In this document: in pieces, positions 1 to 10,239 of the stretch
Layout: each line of letters begins with the position of its first letter
How positions within the stretch are numbered: the first letter of the stretch is position 1
Source of the DNA: Kushneria avicenniae
GTDB lineage: Bacteria; Pseudomonadota; Gammaproteobacteria; Pseudomonadales; Halomonadaceae
Direction: 5' to 3'
Length of the DNA stretch: 64,000 bases
Assembly: GCF_900112585.1 (NCBI RefSeq)
Contig: NZ_FOLY01000002.1
Span: 372,001-436,000, forward strand
Position numbers and translations under genes: made by a program
Notes under the pieces: generated by a model
Databases searched by the model: none
Seen by the model: only the letters and a program-made list of their open reading frames with translations
Told to the model about the DNA's origin: nothing

Positions 1-1
1 A

Positions 2-3000
2 CAGGAATTCATCAAGGCCGCGCACGACCGCGGGCTGCGCGTGATTACCGAGCTGGTCATCAACCACACTTCCGATCAGCATCCGTGGTTTCAGCGCGCT
101 CGCCATGCGCCCAAGGGCTCTCCCGAGCGCGAATTTTACGTCTGGTCGGACAGCGATACCCATTACAGCGGCACCCGCATCATCTTTCTGGATACCGAGA
201 CTTCCAACTGGACGTGGGACCCGGTCGCCGGCCAGTACTTCTGGCATCGGTTCTATTCGCATCAGCCCGACCTGAACTTTGATAATCCCGTCGTATTCGA
301 CGAGGTCATGAAGGTCATGCACTACTGGCTGGAGATGGGGGTTGACGGTCTGCGTCTGGACGCCATTCCCTATCTGGTCGAGCGCGAAGGCACCAACAAC
401 GAGAACCTGCCCGAGACCCATGAGGTGCTCAAGCGCATCCGGGCGGTAATCGATGAGCATTTCCCCGACCGCATGCTGCTGGCCGAGGCCAATCAGTGGC
501 CCGAGGATACGCGTCCCTATTTCGGCGAGGGCGACGAATGCCATATGGCGTTCCACTTCCCGCTGATGCCGCGCATGTACATGTCGCTGGCCCAGGAGGA
601 TCGCTTTCCGATCACCGATATCCTGCGTCAGACCCCGGAGATTCCCGAAAACTGTCAGTGGGCGGTCTTTCTGCGCAATCACGATGAGCTGACGCTTGAA
701 ATGGTCACTGACCGCGAGCGCGACTATCTCTGGAACCATTACGCCTCCGATCGTCGCGCGCGCATCAACCTGGGCATTCGACGCCGTCTGGCGCCGCTGC
801 TCGAGCGTGACCGCCGTCGTATCGAGCTGCTCAACAGCCTTTTGCTGTCGATGCCGGGCACGCCCACGGTCTATTACGGCGACGAGATCGGCATGGGCGA
901 CAATATCCATCTGGGCGATCGCGACGGTGTGCGCACGCCCATGCAGTGGACCATGGACCGCAACGGCGGTTTCTCGCGCGCCGATCCGGCCAGCATGGTG
1001 CTGCCACCGATCATGGACGCCCTGTACGGTTTCCAGACCATCAACGTCGAGGCGCAGAATCGCGATCCGCACTCGCTGCTCAACTGGACGCGGCGCATGC
1101 TGGCGGTGCGTGGTCAGCAAAAGGCCTTCGGTCGCGGTGTCATGAAGCTCCTGTATCCCAATAACCGGCGCATTCTGGCCTACATCCGCGAATATACGCA
1201 CGAAGAGACGGGCGAGGTCGACACCATCCTGTGCGTGGCCAACGTGTCACGCTCGGCGCAGGCGGTGGAGCTGGATCTTTCCAGCTGGGAAGGTCATGTG
1301 CCGGTGGAAATGCTCGGCGGCAGCAGTTTCCCGCCCATCGGACAGCTCAGCTACCTGCTGACCCTGCCGCCCTACGGTTTTTACTGGTTCCTGCTGGCAC
1401 CGGAAACTGCCATGCCGCACTGGCATACGCCGGCTCAGGAGATGATGCCGGATCTTCTGACGCTGGTGATCAAGCAGCGTCTGGACGAGATCGGTGCTGG
1501 CAAGACACGGTGGTCTCTCGAGCACGAAAGCCTGGTGCAGTATCTGCCGCGCCGGCGCTGGTTTGCCGCCAAGAACAGCACGATCGATCAGGTCAGGCTG
1601 GCCTGGGCGGTGAGTATGGACGGCGCGGTCGTCAACGATCATGCGGTGGATACGCCCGCGGTGCTGCTGGCCGAGATCGAGGTGCAGGCGCATCAGGGCA
1701 GCGAGCCCTCATCCCGGGAGCGCTATGTGCTGCCACTGGGCATGATCAACGAGGACGAAAGCGCGCTGTTGCCCCAGCAGCTGGCCATGGCCCGCATTCG
1801 TCGCGGTCGGGACGTCGGGCTTTTAACCGATGCCTTTGCCATGCCGGGCTTTCCTCTGGCGGTCATCCAGGCGCTGCGGGCCGGTGCGGTGCTGGATCTG
1901 AGCCGCAGCGTGGTGGAAATGGACGCCGATGCTCCGCATCCGGGCGAGATTCATTTCCGCTCCACCTCGCTTCTGAGCGACATGGAGATGGTGCCGCACG
2001 CGGCCGATCTGCGCTATCTGAGCGCCGAGCAGTCCAACAGTTCCGTGATCATCGATGACCGGATGGTGCTCAAGCTGATCCGGCGCACCGAGCGTGGCGT
2101 CCATCCCGAGGCGGAGATGGGGCGCTATCTGACCGAGCGCGGCTTCACCCATACGGCGCCCATGCTTGGAGAGGTCACCCGTGTCGATGATCAGGGCGTG
2201 CCGCATGTCCTGATGGTGCTGCAGGGCTATATCGACAACCAGGGCGACGCCTGGGAGTGGACGCTCAACACACTCGAACGTGCCATTCGCGATATCAGCG
2301 ATATGGTGCAGGCCGACCAGCACGATGCCTATGATCCGCTGGCCACGCTGACCGGCTTTGCTGGTCTGCTGGGACAGCGGCTGGGTGAAATGCACACCCT
2401 GCTGGCCATGGAGACCACCGAGGCTGACTTTGCGCCCGAGATCGCTGATGAGGCCCGCACGAGCGAATGGGCCGACAGCGTCTGTGCCCAGATCGAGCGG
2501 GCCATGGACATTCTGGCCGACCACAAGACCAGTGCCAGCGAAGCGGATCAGCAGCTGGCCGACTGGCTGTTGCAGCGTCGCGAGGCGCTTCTCGAAATGG
2601 CGCAGTCGTTTGCCCATGACGCCCGGGGCAGCCTCTGCACGCGGACCCATGGCGATCTGCACCTGGGACAGATCCTGGTCTCGCATGACGATGCCTACAT
2701 TATCGACTTCGAAGGCGAACCTGCCCGCTCGCTTGATGAGCGCCGCATGAAGAGCAGTCCGCTGCGCGATGTGGCAGGTGTCGTGCGCTCGTTTGACTAT
2801 GCCTCGGCCATGGCGCTGGACAATGCCCATCGGGCCGATGTGGCGCACGATCGCGAGGCGGTCAGCCAGGAGGTCATCGAGGATTATCGCCACCGCGTCA
2901 CCCAGTCGTTCCTGCTGGCCTACCGTCAGGCCACCCACCAGGTCGCACACGAATGGGCATTCGAGCATGGTGCCAGCGCGGCGCTGTCGCTGTTCACGCT

Positions 3001-3160
3001 GGAAAAGGCCGTCTACGAGATCGCCTACGAGGCGGCCAATCGACCGGCATGGCTGAGTGTCCCCATGCGCGGGCTGGTCGCACTGTTTGACGAACTGAGC
3101 CCGGAATCGGGTGATGACATGTCCCAATCAGGGGAGGGTCACCATGACGACTCGCAGTAA
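2..3160 (+). CDS. treS: Trehalose synthase / maltokinase fusion (TreS-Mak), 5' end outside window
   Basis: The frame is open from the left edge, so the N-terminus is missing; 1052 residues are visible. The first ~460 residues are a GH13 alpha-amylase-type trehalose synthase (maltose/trehalose interconversion): the nucleophile Asp lies in [13 protein letters not shown], the acid/base Glu in LLAEANQWP, and the third acidic residue in FLRNHDE. The last ~550 residues are a maltokinase (Pep2/Mak) with the kinase-like THGDLHLGQ and IIDFEGEP motifs, which makes maltose-1-phosphate. The stop overlaps the start of glgB by 17 bases, so the two are probably cotranslated. In known systems this fusion feeds GlgE, which would be expected to the left; that is inference. 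The enzyme is cytoplasmic. Confidence 0.95.
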   Translation, partial: QEFIKAAHDRGLRVITELVINHTSDQHPWFQRARHAPKGSPEREFYVWSDSDTHYSGTRIIFLDTETSNWTWDPVAGQYFWHRFYSHQPDLNFDNPVVFDEVMKVMHYWLEMGVDGLRLDAIPYLVEREGTNNENLPETHEVLKRIRAVIDEHFPDRMLLAEANQWPEDTRPYFGEGDECHMAFHFPLMPRMYMSLAQEDRFPITDILRQTPEIPENCQWAVFLRNHDELTLEMVTDRERDYLWNHYASDRRARINLGIRRRLAPLLERDRRRIELLNSLLLSMPGTPTVYYGDEIGMGDNIHLGDRDGVRTPMQWTMDRNGGFSRADPASMVLPPIMDALYGFQTINVEAQNRDPHSLLNWTRRMLAVRGQQKAFGRGVMKLLYPNNRRILAYIREYTHEETGEVDTILCVANVSRSAQAVELDLSSWEGHVPVEMLGGSSFPPIGQLSYLLTLPPYGFYWFLLAPETAMPHWHTPAQEMMPDLLTLVIKQRLDEIGAGKTRWSLEHESLVQYLPRRRWFAAKNSTIDQVRLAWAVSMDGAVVNDHAVDTPAVLLAEIEVQAHQGSEPSSRERYVLPLGMINEDESALLPQQLAMARIRRGRDVGLLTDAFAMPGFPLAVIQALRAGAVLDLSRSVVEMDADAPHPGEIHFRSTSLLSDMEMVPHAADLRYLSAEQSNSSVIIDDRMVLKLIRRTERGVHPEAEMGRYLTERGFTHTAPMLGEVTRVDDQGVPHVLMVLQGYIDNQGDAWEWTLNTLERAIRDISDMVQADQHDAYDPLATLTGFAGLLGQRLGEMHTLLAMETTEADFAPEIADEARTSEWADSVCAQIERAMDILADHKTSASEADQQLADWLLQRREALLEMAQSFAHDARGSLCTRTHGDLHLGQILVSHDDAYIIDFEGEPARSLDERRMKSSPLRDVAGVVRSFDYASAMALDNAHRADVAHDREAVSQEVIEDYRHRVTQSFLLAYRQATHQVAHEWAFEHGASAALSLFTLEKAVYEIAYEAANRPAWLSVPMRGLVALFDELSPESGDDMSQSGEGHHDDSQ

Positions 3161-5381
3161 ACCAGACATTCGCAGCGCGTCAACTGACACGATATCCCTG
3201 CACCCTGACGCCGCTCAGGCGCTGGTCGAGGGCTCTCACGGCGATCCCTTCGCTGTGCTCGGGCCGCATGAAGTAGATCACGCCATGGTGGTGCGCGCCT
3301 TTCTGCCGCGTGCCATCGGTGTGGAGCTGCTCGAGCGCGACAGCGATCGCGTCATGACGCGTCTTCAGCCCGGACAGGTACCGGATCTGTTCGTGGGTCG
3401 CCTTGACCGGCTGGCGCCCTATCGGCTTCGCATCCGCTGGCCGCACGGTGAGGAGGTCGTCGAGGACCCTTATGCCTTCGGCCCACTGCTGGGTGAGCTG
3501 GACCTCTATCTGATCGGCGAGGGCAATCACCGTGAGCTGGGCACCTGCCTCGGCGCTCAGATGATGACGGTCGACGGCGTGGACGGCGTGCGTTTTGCCG
3601 TCTGGGCGCCCAACGCCCGACGGGTATCGGTGGTCGGCGAGTTCTGCATGTGGGACGGGCGGCGCTATCCGATGCGTCAGCGCCAGCCTACCGGCGTCTG
3701 GGAAATCTTCATTCCTGGTCTTCCTGAAGGCAGCGTCTATAAATACGAGATTCTGGGGCAGGAGGGGCTTTTGCCCCTCAAGGCCGACCCGGTCGCACGA
3801 GCCACTCAGGCCCCGCCTGAAACCGGCTCGGTCGTGGCCGCACCGCTGGCCCATGACTGGCAGGATCAGACGTGGATGGCGACGCGCGCCAGTCGCCATG
3901 CGGCGGATGCGCCCATTTCGGTCTACGAGGTGCATGCCGCTTCCTGGCGGCGTCACGGCGGGGATGAAGGCGAGCTCTACAGCTGGAGTGATCTGGCACG
4001 CTGGCTGATCCCCTATGTGCAGGAGATGGGATTTACCCATATCGAACTGCTGCCGATCATGGAGCACCCCTTCGGTGGCTCCTGGGGCTATCAGCCGCTG
4101 TCGCAGTTCGCGCCCAGCGGGCGCTTTGGCAAGCCGCAGGAATTCGCCGCCTTTGTCGATGCCTGCCACCAGGCCGGGATTGGTGTCATTCTTGACTGGG
4201 TGCCGGCGCACTTCCCGACCGACCCGCACGGTCTGGCCCGCTTTGACGGTACAGCGCTTTACGAGTATCAGGACCCGCGAGAAGGCTTCCATCAGGACTG
4301 GAACACCTACATCTACAATCTGGGGCGTCACGAGGTTCACGGCTTCATGCTGGCCTCGGCGATCTACTGGCTCAAGCACTTCCATGTCGATGCCCTTCGA
4401 GTGGATGCGGTGGCCTCGATGCTCTATCGCAACTACTCGCGTCAGGAAGGAGAGTGGATTCCCAACCGTCACGGCGGTCAGGAAAACCTGGAGGCAATCG
4501 ACTTTCTGAGCCATCTCAACGAGGTGGTCGGTGAGGAGGCCCCCGGCGCCGTCATGATTGCCGAAGAGTCCACGGCGTGGCCCGGCGTCAGCCGACCGGT
4601 ATCGGAAGGCGGTCTTGGCTTCAGCTACAAGTGGAACATGGGCTGGATGCACGACACCCTGAGCTACATGAGCGAGGACCCGCTGTATCGCCGCTACCAT
4701 CACGGCGAGCTGACCTTCTCGCTGGTGTATGCCTTCTCCGAGCACTTCATGCTGCCGATCTCTCACGACGAGGTGGTACATGGCAAGGGATCGCTGATCA
4801 ACAAGATGCCCGGTGATCGCTGGCAGCAGTTCGCCAACCTGCGCGCCTGCCTGTCATTGATGTGGACCCATCCCGGCAAGAAGCTCCTGTTCATGGGCTG
4901 TGAGCTGGCCCAGTTCCGCGAGTGGAGCCATGACCGTGAGCTGGACTGGTTTCTGCTGGCCCATGCCGAGCATCAGGGCATCTCGAATCTGGTACGCGAT
5001 CTTAACGCTCTCTATACCCTGGAGCCGGCGCTGCATGAGCAGGACTGCGTGCCCGAAGGGTTTGAGTGGGTGATCGGCGATGATGCCCACAACAGCGTAC
5101 TGGCCTGGCTGCGCTGGAGCCGTGACGGCCAGCCCGTGCTGGTGGTCCTCAATCTGACCCCCAATGAACTGTCGAATTACGGCGTCGGCGTGCCGGTGGC
5201 AGGCTACTGGCAGGAGTGCTTCAACAGCAACGCACGGCTCTATGGTGGCACCGGTACCGGCAACGACGGTGGACGTGAAGGGGAAGCGCGCGAAAACCAC
5301 GGTCAGCCGTTTACGCTGTCGCTGCATCTGCCGCCGCTGGGCGCCGTCATGTTCAAGCCCGGCAGCACTGCCCTGGAATAG
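3144..5381 (+). CDS. glgB: 1,4-alpha-glucan branching enzyme GlgB
   Basis: 745 residues, the usual GlgB length, with an N-terminal beta-sandwich (CBM48-type) region and a GH13 catalytic barrel. The nucleophile is in [10 protein letters not shown], the acid/base Glu in [10 protein letters not shown], and the conserved His-Asp in [14 protein letters not shown]. It transfers segments of linear alpha-1,4 glucan to 1,6 branch points. I chose ATG 3144 because a GGGGAGGG Shine-Dalgarno lies just upstream; an in-frame start at 3111 lies deeper inside treS and has no such site. The overlap with treS-mak indicates a shared operon, consistent with a trehalose to maltose-1-phosphate to branched glucan pathway. 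No ADP-glucose route gene is visible in the window. Confidence 0.96.
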   Translation: MTTRSKPDIRSASTDTISLHPDAAQALVEGSHGDPFAVLGPHEVDHAMVVRAFLPRAIGVELLERDSDRVMTRLQPGQVPDLFVGRLDRLAPYRLRIRWPHGEEVVEDPYAFGPLLGELDLYLIGEGNHRELGTCLGAQMMTVDGVDGVRFAVWAPNARRVSVVGEFCMWDGRRYPMRQRQPTGVWEIFIPGLPEGSVYKYEILGQEGLLPLKADPVARATQAPPETGSVVAAPLAHDWQDQTWMATRASRHAADAPISVYEVHAASWRRHGGDEGELYSWSDLARWLIPYVQEMGFTHIELLPIMEHPFGGSWGYQPLSQFAPSGRFGKPQEFAAFVDACHQAGIGVILDWVPAHFPTDPHGLARFDGTALYEYQDPREGFHQDWNTYIYNLGRHEVHGFMLASAIYWLKHFHVDALRVDAVASMLYRNYSRQEGEWIPNRHGGQENLEAIDFLSHLNEVVGEEAPGAVMIAEESTAWPGVSRPVSEGGLGFSYKWNMGWMHDTLSYMSEDPLYRRYHHGELTFSLVYAFSEHFMLPISHDEVVHGKGSLINKMPGDRWQQFANLRACLSLMWTHPGKKLLFMGCELAQFREWSHDRELDWFLLAHAEHQGISNLVRDLNALYTLEPALHEQDCVPEGFEWVIGDDAHNSVLAWLRWSRDGQPVLVVLNLTPNELSNYGVGVPVAGYWQECFNSNARLYGGTGTGNDGGREGEARENHGQPFTLSLHLPPLGAVMFKPGSTALE

Positions 5382-5407
5382 GTCTCGTGCCTGGACGGGA
5401 CGCCAGC

Positions 5408-5444
5408 GTCGCACATGGCGTAGCACTGCTACGCCATGTGCGAC
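5408..5444. terminator. Long perfect hairpin downstream of glgB
   Basis: An 18-base arm (5408-5425) is followed by one base and its exact inverted complement (5427-5444). It sits 27 bases after the glgB stop, where a terminator or 3' end stabiliser is expected. No clear T run follows on the + strand, so it is not a textbook intrinsic terminator. Confidence 0.5.
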
Positions 5445-5571
5445 AAAACGGGCATCGCGAGCGGGATTTAAAACTTCTTTAATATAGGAGAAGTCTTATA
5501 AAGACAGGAGCAGCCGCCTTGTCATGTCAGCCGCTGGTGGCTGTTTCCGATCAAGGAGACGGGAGGTCGCC

Positions 5572-5766
5572 ATGCACCATCATCGACATTATCCCCTTGT
5601 CGATATCGCCATCTTCACACTGGTGATTCTGCTTGCACTTCTGCTTCTGTTCGGCGGGGATACTCTGACGCCTGATCGAGGCGATAATCTGCCCGCCTGG
5701 TGCGAGCACCATGACGGGCATTGTCCCGGCGTTTCAAGCGACCCGGTACGTAGTTTCAAGGGCTAG
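5572..5766 (+). CDS. Small single-pass membrane protein, unknown function
   Basis: 64 residues. ATG 5572 is preceded by purine-rich GGGAGG. The N-terminus is His-rich (MHHHRHYP), followed by one hydrophobic helix at about residues 10-28 (DIAIFTLVILLALLLLF) and a short hydrophilic tail with two Cys (WCEHHDGHC) spaced like a small metal or redox site. The stop lies one base from the end of the convergent PRC-barrel gene. No family recognised. Confidence 0.6.
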   Translation: MHHHRHYPLVDIAIFTLVILLALLLLFGGDTLTPDRGDNLPAWCEHHDGHCPGVSSDPVRSFKG

Positions 5767-5767
5767 T

Positions 5768-6286
5768 TTACTGCGACTGGTCACCGTCCAGTGCTTCACC
5801 AGCGCGCTGCAGCAGACTGGACGTGGCTTGACGAGTATCCTGCCAGGCACTGCTGGCAGCATCACTGGTCTGTTGCCATGTCTGTGATGCCTGCTGACGC
5901 GCTTCCTGCCACCAGTCATTGCTCCAGGTCGGCTGCTGCTTGAGCGCGTCGCGATCAAGGTCGACGATCACGTTGTATTGCAGGTCGTTCAGGTCGGTGT
6001 CGTTGCTGGTTTCGACCGTAAAGTCGCCGCGCTGGATAACATAGCCCTGATCCTGCGGATCAAAGCTGTCGTCGTCGGTTTCGATCACGATGGCCTGAAG
6101 GGACATGTCATCGCCAAACAGCAGGTCTTCCACTTCGCCAATGTTTTGATCTTCATTTTGAAGGTGTACCTGAGCATCCATCAGCTTGTCGGCCGAGTAG
6201 AGGCCATCAGTGGTCTGCTGGTCGGCCTGGGCAACGGCAGCGGCGCTCATCATGGCGGCGCCGGCAAGAAGGGAACGATATCGCAT
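5768..6286 (-). CDS. Periplasmic PRC-barrel domain protein
   Basis: 172 residues from ATG 6286, chosen because AAGGA sits eight bases upstream; an in-frame ATG at 6295 overlaps that site. Residues 1-22 look like a Sec signal peptide ending AVAQA. A PRC-barrel-like region follows (SADKLMDAQVHLQNEDQNIGEVEDLLF, with the typical alternation of acidic and hydrophobic residues), then a C-terminal amphipathic Gln/Ala/Trp-rich helix (WWQEARQQASQTWQQT). Proteins of this type in halophilic and soil proteobacteria are annotated as PRC-barrel domain proteins of unknown role, often stress-induced. Function not established. Confidence 0.75.
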   Translation of the reverse strand: MRYRSLLAGAAMMSAAAVAQADQQTTDGLYSADKLMDAQVHLQNEDQNIGEVEDLLFGDDMSLQAIVIETDDDSFDPQDQGYVIQRGDFTVETSNDTDLNDLQYNVIVDLDRDALKQQPTWSNDWWQEARQQASQTWQQTSDAASSAWQDTRQATSSLLQRAGEALDGDQSQ

Positions 6287-6395
6287 GAGTGTCATCCTTG
6301 TGTCATGTTTCCCGAAAATCATGGCACTCGAGCGGTGGTTCTGCCCGCCATGACCGTCGAATGCCAGTTTCACTTAAGTTTTTGTAACCAATCGG

Positions 6396-6728
6396 TTACG
6401 ACGATTTGAGCGGGTCATGGCCCCAGTTCATCAGAGAGTAGCGCCAGCGCGAAGTCTTTTTATCTTCCTTTTTGGGCGGCTGTTTGAGATGACGCGCCAC
6501 GTACTGATTGACCTTTTTCATGTGGCCGTAGTCGTCATCAAGCTCTGCCTTGCGCTTTTTCTTGATCTCGACAATGCGCCGACCGGACTGATGACCGGTG
6601 GATTCGCCATCGCTGCTGTCGCCGACCGATTTTGATTCGTCGGTTTCGAGCCACTCTTCAAGTTCCTTCGGCGCCATGTTGACGCTTTCCTTGAAGTCCT
6701 GATAGATCGCTTCGTTGTCATCGCTCAT
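6396..6728 (-). CDS. DUF3140 family protein
   Basis: 110 residues from ATG 6728, with GGAGG seven bases upstream. The N-terminus shows the DUF3140 signature of a short acidic helix followed by VNMAPKELEEWLETDESKSVG, then a basic segment RRIVEIKKKRKAELDDDYGHMKKVNQYVARH typical of this family. The family is small, soluble and uncharacterised, sometimes annotated as DNA-binding. It lies next to, and in the same direction as, a DUF2945 gene, a pairing I recall in other bacteria. Function unknown. Confidence 0.8.
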   Translation of the reverse strand: MSDDNEAIYQDFKESVNMAPKELEEWLETDESKSVGDSSDGESTGHQSGRRIVEIKKKRKAELDDDYGHMKKVNQYVARHLKQPPKKEDKKTSRWRYSLMNWGHDPLKSS

Positions 6729-6780
6729 GGTGTGTCCTCCCTGACACGGCTGAATGAAACGGTGCTGGCAGCAGGATGAC

Positions 6781-6999
6781 TCAGGCCTTGCGCAGTTCCT
6801 TGTGCAGCTTGAGCACGCGGTCGCCGTCATCCTGCTTGATCATGTAGGCCGGCTCATCCTCGGTTGCGTTGCGGGTGACATCGCTGCCCTTGATGCGCCG
6901 AGTGACCTTTTCGGTGTACTTGCGGGTGATCTTGCCTTCGGTCCAGTTGTCACCCCATTTCCATTTCACGCGCTGGCGCTGGCGGTAGTGTTCACTCAT
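6781..6999 (-). CDS. DUF2945 (HVA1/Tudor-like) family protein
   Basis: 72 residues from ATG 6999. The sequence is a short SH3/Tudor-like strand pattern: RVKWKWGDNWTEGKITRKY near the N-terminus, then YMIKQDDGDRVLKLHKELRKA at the C-terminus, which is the diagnostic ending of DUF2945 (hypervirulence-associated protein TUDOR domain). It lies 52 bases upstream of the DUF3140 gene on the same strand, so the two are probably cotranscribed. No biochemical role is known for bacterial members. Confidence 0.82.
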   Translation of the reverse strand: MSEHYRQRQRVKWKWGDNWTEGKITRKYTEKVTRRIKGSDVTRNATEDEPAYMIKQDDGDRVLKLHKELRKA

Positions 7000-7060
7000 G
7001 TCGACGCTCCCTGTTGGCTGTTCCGTGACAGCAATAGCCTGGCGCGCGCCAGAGGTTTGT

Positions 7061-7110
7061 ACAAGAAAAACAGACGCGCCGCCCGGCTTGTACAACACTG
7101 GGCGGCGCGT
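7061..7110 (-). terminator. Intrinsic terminator of yihY
   Basis: On the minus strand an 11-base GC-rich stem (7100-7110 pairing with 7074-7084) is followed by a T-rich run (complement of 7062-7070). It lies 30 bases beyond the yihY stop. Confidence 0.8.
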
Positions 7111-7139
7111 TTGTATAATCGGGGACGTAATGAACGGGG

Positions 7140-8177
7140 TCACTCCCGGCGGACGTCCTCTTCCGGCGATCGGCCCGCTTCGGTAAAGGCGTTTTTCCCG
7201 ATGTCGTGAGCATCGCGCGCCACGGTATCGGCCGCCCAGGCGCCACGCTTGCCCATCGGACGCGGTTTGCCGGTGGTCGTGTCCTCGCCGGTCTGACGCT
7301 CCAGCTCACAGTTCAACGCCGCGCCCAGCAGCACGATAAAGGCCGACAGCCAGAACCACAGCAGCAGCACCATCACCGCACCGATGGTGCCGTAGGTCTG
7401 GTTGTAGCTGCTGAAGTTGCGCACGTAGATGGAAAAGCCGATCGACCCCAGCGCCCACAGCAGGGTGGCGGTCACGGAGCCGACGCTGAGCCAGCCCACG
7501 CGCGAGGGCGCCCGATCCGGCCCGTAGCGGTAAAGAATGGTGATGGCGCTGATCACCAGCAGCAGCAGGATGGGCCAGCGGATGTAGGTCAAAAGCGTGG
7601 ACAGCGTGTCCCCAAAGGGCAGCCAGGCAATCAGGGGCGGCAGCAGCGCAATGGTGCCCAGCGTCACGATCGTCATCACCATCATCGCGCCGGTGAGCAC
7701 CCAGGTCACCAGGGTAAGCTTGATCAGGCCGCGCTCTTCCTTCTCGCCGTAGACGATGTTCAGACCGGCCATCAGACCGCGCATGCCCTTGGAGGCGCTG
7801 TAAACCGTAAATACCAGGCCCGCCACGGCGGTGATGCTCATGCCGGTGCCGGCATTGTTGTTGACCGACAGCGCCTGCTGTCGAATGATACTGGCGGCAT
7901 CTTCCGGCAGCACGCTGCTGAGCATTTCGATCTGGCCCTGTACCTGTTGCGGATCAAAGGCCAGACCCCAGATCGAAATGAAGGCAGCAATGGCCGGGAA
8001 AATCCCCAGAAAGGCATAAAAGGCGATGCTGGCGGCAATCAGGGTGGCGTGATTGGCCTCCACCTGGCGCTTGACGCGCAGCAGGGTGTCCTTCCAGCCG
8101 CGCCCGGGAATGGTCAACGGAGAAATGGAATCCCGTCCCCGGTTATTGGCATGAGGCTTGTTGGTCGTGTCCTGCAT
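7140..8177 (-). CDS. YihY/BrkB family inner-membrane protein
   Basis: 345 residues with about six hydrophobic segments. The N-terminal region HATLIAASIAFYAFLGIFPAIAAF and the middle IVYGEKEERGLIKL are hallmarks of the YihY/BrkB family (once misannotated as RNase BN). The C-terminal ~45 residues are hydrophilic and specific. Family members are inner-membrane proteins of uncertain function; transport or envelope roles have been proposed. A clear intrinsic terminator follows, so it is likely monocistronic. Confidence 0.9.
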   Translation of the reverse strand: MQDTTNKPHANNRGRDSISPLTIPGRGWKDTLLRVKRQVEANHATLIAASIAFYAFLGIFPAIAAFISIWGLAFDPQQVQGQIEMLSSVLPEDAASIIRQQALSVNNNAGTGMSITAVAGLVFTVYSASKGMRGLMAGLNIVYGEKEERGLIKLTLVTWVLTGAMMVMTIVTLGTIALLPPLIAWLPFGDTLSTLLTYIRWPILLLLVISAITILYRYGPDRAPSRVGWLSVGSVTATLLWALGSIGFSIYVRNFSSYNQTYGTIGAVMVLLLWFWLSAFIVLLGAALNCELERQTGEDTTTGKPRPMGKRGAWAADTVARDAHDIGKNAFTEAGRSPEEDVRRE

Positions 8178-8340
8178 GGTTTGTTTCCCCGGTCGAACGG
8201 TTCAGGTGGATGCTTGAAGTATCCGGGTGCCTGGCAGATAAATGAAATACCCTTTGAATGGGCTCTCCCGGTGTCATGACAACAATGCCATCATTGGGAG
8301 CCGAGCCGGGTTGCGACATGGGCGGGCCAATGCGTCCGAC

Positions 8341-9732
8341 ATGTCGACACCCTCATCACGTCATGCCTCAAGGGTCACGTTCTTGGTTAGTGTAGAGCGC
8401 AGGGAAGGTTTCAACATCAAGATCTCGCGGGTGCTTCGGGAAGCCACCGAGCATGGGCTGGACCTGTATCTGTTCGTGCCCGGCGAGATCGATCTGCATC
8501 GCAATGTTGTCCCGGAAAGCAGCTTTTATCATAACGCCATCCATCTCAAGCGCACCTACTACAGCAATCAGCGGCATCTGCCGCTGGCGCACAGCCGTCT
8601 GGCACGGCGGGATCGCAGTACGCCGGAGCGCTATCGCCTGAGCCTGAGTCTGTATGCCTATCAGTACGTGATTGCGCTGGAACGTCTGATCGCACCGCTG
8701 GAGGGCGATCAGCAGCGCGTCAGCGTCGAGGCGCTTGAAGAGGTGATCGAGCTTGCGCGCAGTGTGCCCCGACGCATGCGTCGCAATCGCCCCGGTGAGG
8801 ACAATCAGCTCAAGTACTTCATCAACATCGACAATTACATGTCCTGGATTACCGAGCAGCGGCTTTTAAAGCTGGTGTCGTGTCTGGTAGAGGAAGAGGG
8901 GCCGAAGCAGCAGGCGCGCGACTCGCTGCTGGAGATCTGTCGGTTTGAAAACCGCTACCGTCAAGAGCACCAGTACAACTCGAGCCGCGCCGCCCAGAGC
9001 CCGTCACGCATCTCCAACAAGATGCGCCTGCTGCGCCGTCTGATCGAATATCCCGTGACCCTCAAGCAGAAGACCCGCGAGCTGGGCGCCTGGGAAGAGC
9101 GGGGCGTCAAGGCGCTGGCGACCGGTGTGGTGATGCTGGTGATTTCGGTCATGATGCTCGAGGCGCGCAATCTGGTTGGCGACCTGACCCTGCGTTTCGT
9201 GCTGATACTGGCACTTCTGTACGCCATGCGAGAGGTGTTCAAGGAGGATCTGCGCAACACGCTGTGGCGCTGGCTGCGTCGGGGGCGTGCCAAATGGATG
9301 CGCCAGTACTTCGACGTTCACAGCAATGAAACAGTGGGGCAGCAGCGCGAATGGCTCGACTACGTGCGCTTCAAACGCCTTGATAACGATATTCGTGCGG
9401 CCCGGGGCGGCAGCGTGACCCAGCGCGAAGAGGTTATCCTGCAGTATCGCAGCCGCTCGAAAATGCTGCCGACGCGCTTTCTCAGCGGCTACGAGGAGAC
9501 CCGCGAAATCATGATGCTCGATCTTTCCGTCATCGCCAATCTGCTTGAAGACAGCCATCATCATGTCTATCAGCTCGAGGATGACGAGATCAGTCGGGAA
9601 GTGGTCGAGCGGCGCTATCAGCTCAACCTGATCGCGCGCAGCATTCGCGGTTCGCGTCAGACAACCTTGCAGCGCTGGAAAATCAACATGAGCCGCTCGG
9701 GGATCGTGGATATCGAGGAATCCGCACCCTGA
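8341..9732 (+). CDS. Unrecognised 463-aa membrane-anchored protein
   Basis: I do not recognise a family. ATG 8341 was chosen because similarity-like, well-ordered sequence begins there; 33 extra in-frame codons upstream are of low quality, and no strong ribosome site is visible at either start. Residues 1-255 are soluble and charged (RVTFLVSVERREGFNIKISRVLREA at the N-terminus). Two adjacent hydrophobic segments lie at about 258-275 and 280-296, with a basic connector after them. A second soluble domain of ~165 residues follows. The layout suggests two cytoplasmic domains around a membrane hairpin. It stands alone, divergent from yihY and upstream of a CPFC protein. Confidence 0.7.
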   Translation: MSTPSSRHASRVTFLVSVERREGFNIKISRVLREATEHGLDLYLFVPGEIDLHRNVVPESSFYHNAIHLKRTYYSNQRHLPLAHSRLARRDRSTPERYRLSLSLYAYQYVIALERLIAPLEGDQQRVSVEALEEVIELARSVPRRMRRNRPGEDNQLKYFINIDNYMSWITEQRLLKLVSCLVEEEGPKQQARDSLLEICRFENRYRQEHQYNSSRAAQSPSRISNKMRLLRRLIEYPVTLKQKTRELGAWEERGVKALATGVVMLVISVMMLEARNLVGDLTLRFVLILALLYAMREVFKEDLRNTLWRWLRRGRAKWMRQYFDVHSNETVGQQREWLDYVRFKRLDNDIRAARGGSVTQREEVILQYRSRSKMLPTRFLSGYEETREIMMLDLSVIANLLEDSHHHVYQLEDDEISREVVERRYQLNLIARSIRGSRQTTLQRWKINMSRSGIVDIEESAP

Positions 9733-9767
9733 CGGCAGGTCATGTTTCCCCTTACAAGGAGGCTTCA

Positions 9768-10082
9768 ATGCAGGACAATATGGATCAGGTCGTACGCACC
9801 CCTCAGGAACAGGCAGACGTGGATCAACAGTGCCGCAATCTGGCGCTTTACGAGTATGAAAGCTGCCCCTTCTGCCGTCGCGTGCTGCACGAGATCGAGC
9901 GGCTGTCGCTCAACATCGAGCTTCGCAACACTCGTGAGGATCCAACCGCCCGCGAGGAGCTGCGCGAGGGGGGCGGCCGGACCACGGTTCCCTGTCTGCG
10001 CATTACTCAGGAGACGGGCGGCGCACACTGGATGTATGAATCGGCCGATATCGCGGCCTGGCTGCGTCAGCAATTCGGTTGA
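9768..10082 (+). CDS. Glutaredoxin-like / GST N-terminal domain protein (CPFC)
   Basis: 104 residues from ATG 9768 behind a strong AAGGAGG. It is a single thioredoxin-fold domain: LYEYESCPFCRRV carries the active-site CxxC at about residues 33-36, TTVPCL gives the cis-proline, and WMYES the glutathione-binding Glu-Ser. There is no C-terminal GST helical domain. Likely a cytoplasmic thiol oxidoreductase or glutaredoxin-like protein. A paralogue with the same motif order lies at 14568-14972. Confidence 0.85.
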   Translation: MQDNMDQVVRTPQEQADVDQQCRNLALYEYESCPFCRRVLHEIERLSLNIELRNTREDPTAREELREGGGRTTVPCLRITQETGGAHWMYESADIAAWLRQQFG

Positions 10083-10143
10083 TATACCGTTATCGAAAGC
10101 TTTTCTTTAGCGAACTTAAATCCTTACATTCCTTTACAAAATG

Positions 10144-10175
10144 TTGGCTGACGCCTGTGACGCACTGTCTATGCT
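10144..10175 (+). promoter_or_regulatory. Candidate stress-type promoter of the first csbD gene
   Basis: CTATGCT at 10169-10175 resembles the sigma-S -10 element (CTATACT). A weak TTGGCT lies 20 bases upstream, a spacing longer than ideal. It is 64 bases before the csbD start. Confidence 0.35.
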
Positions 10176-10239
10176 GTCAAAAGGCGCTGACACAGGCATC
10201 AGAACTCGCCGGCGCCATCATGCAGAACAGGAGGTTGGC

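Noticed and set aside
1823-3127. Long minus-strand open frame opposite treS-mak
   Set aside because: Opposite the maltokinase domain and of unlikely composition; codon-bias artefact.
3180-4781. Long open frame on the minus strand opposite glgB
   Set aside because: No recognisable protein, no ribosome site, and the + strand encodes a complete GlgB; it is the antisense shadow of a GC-rich gene.
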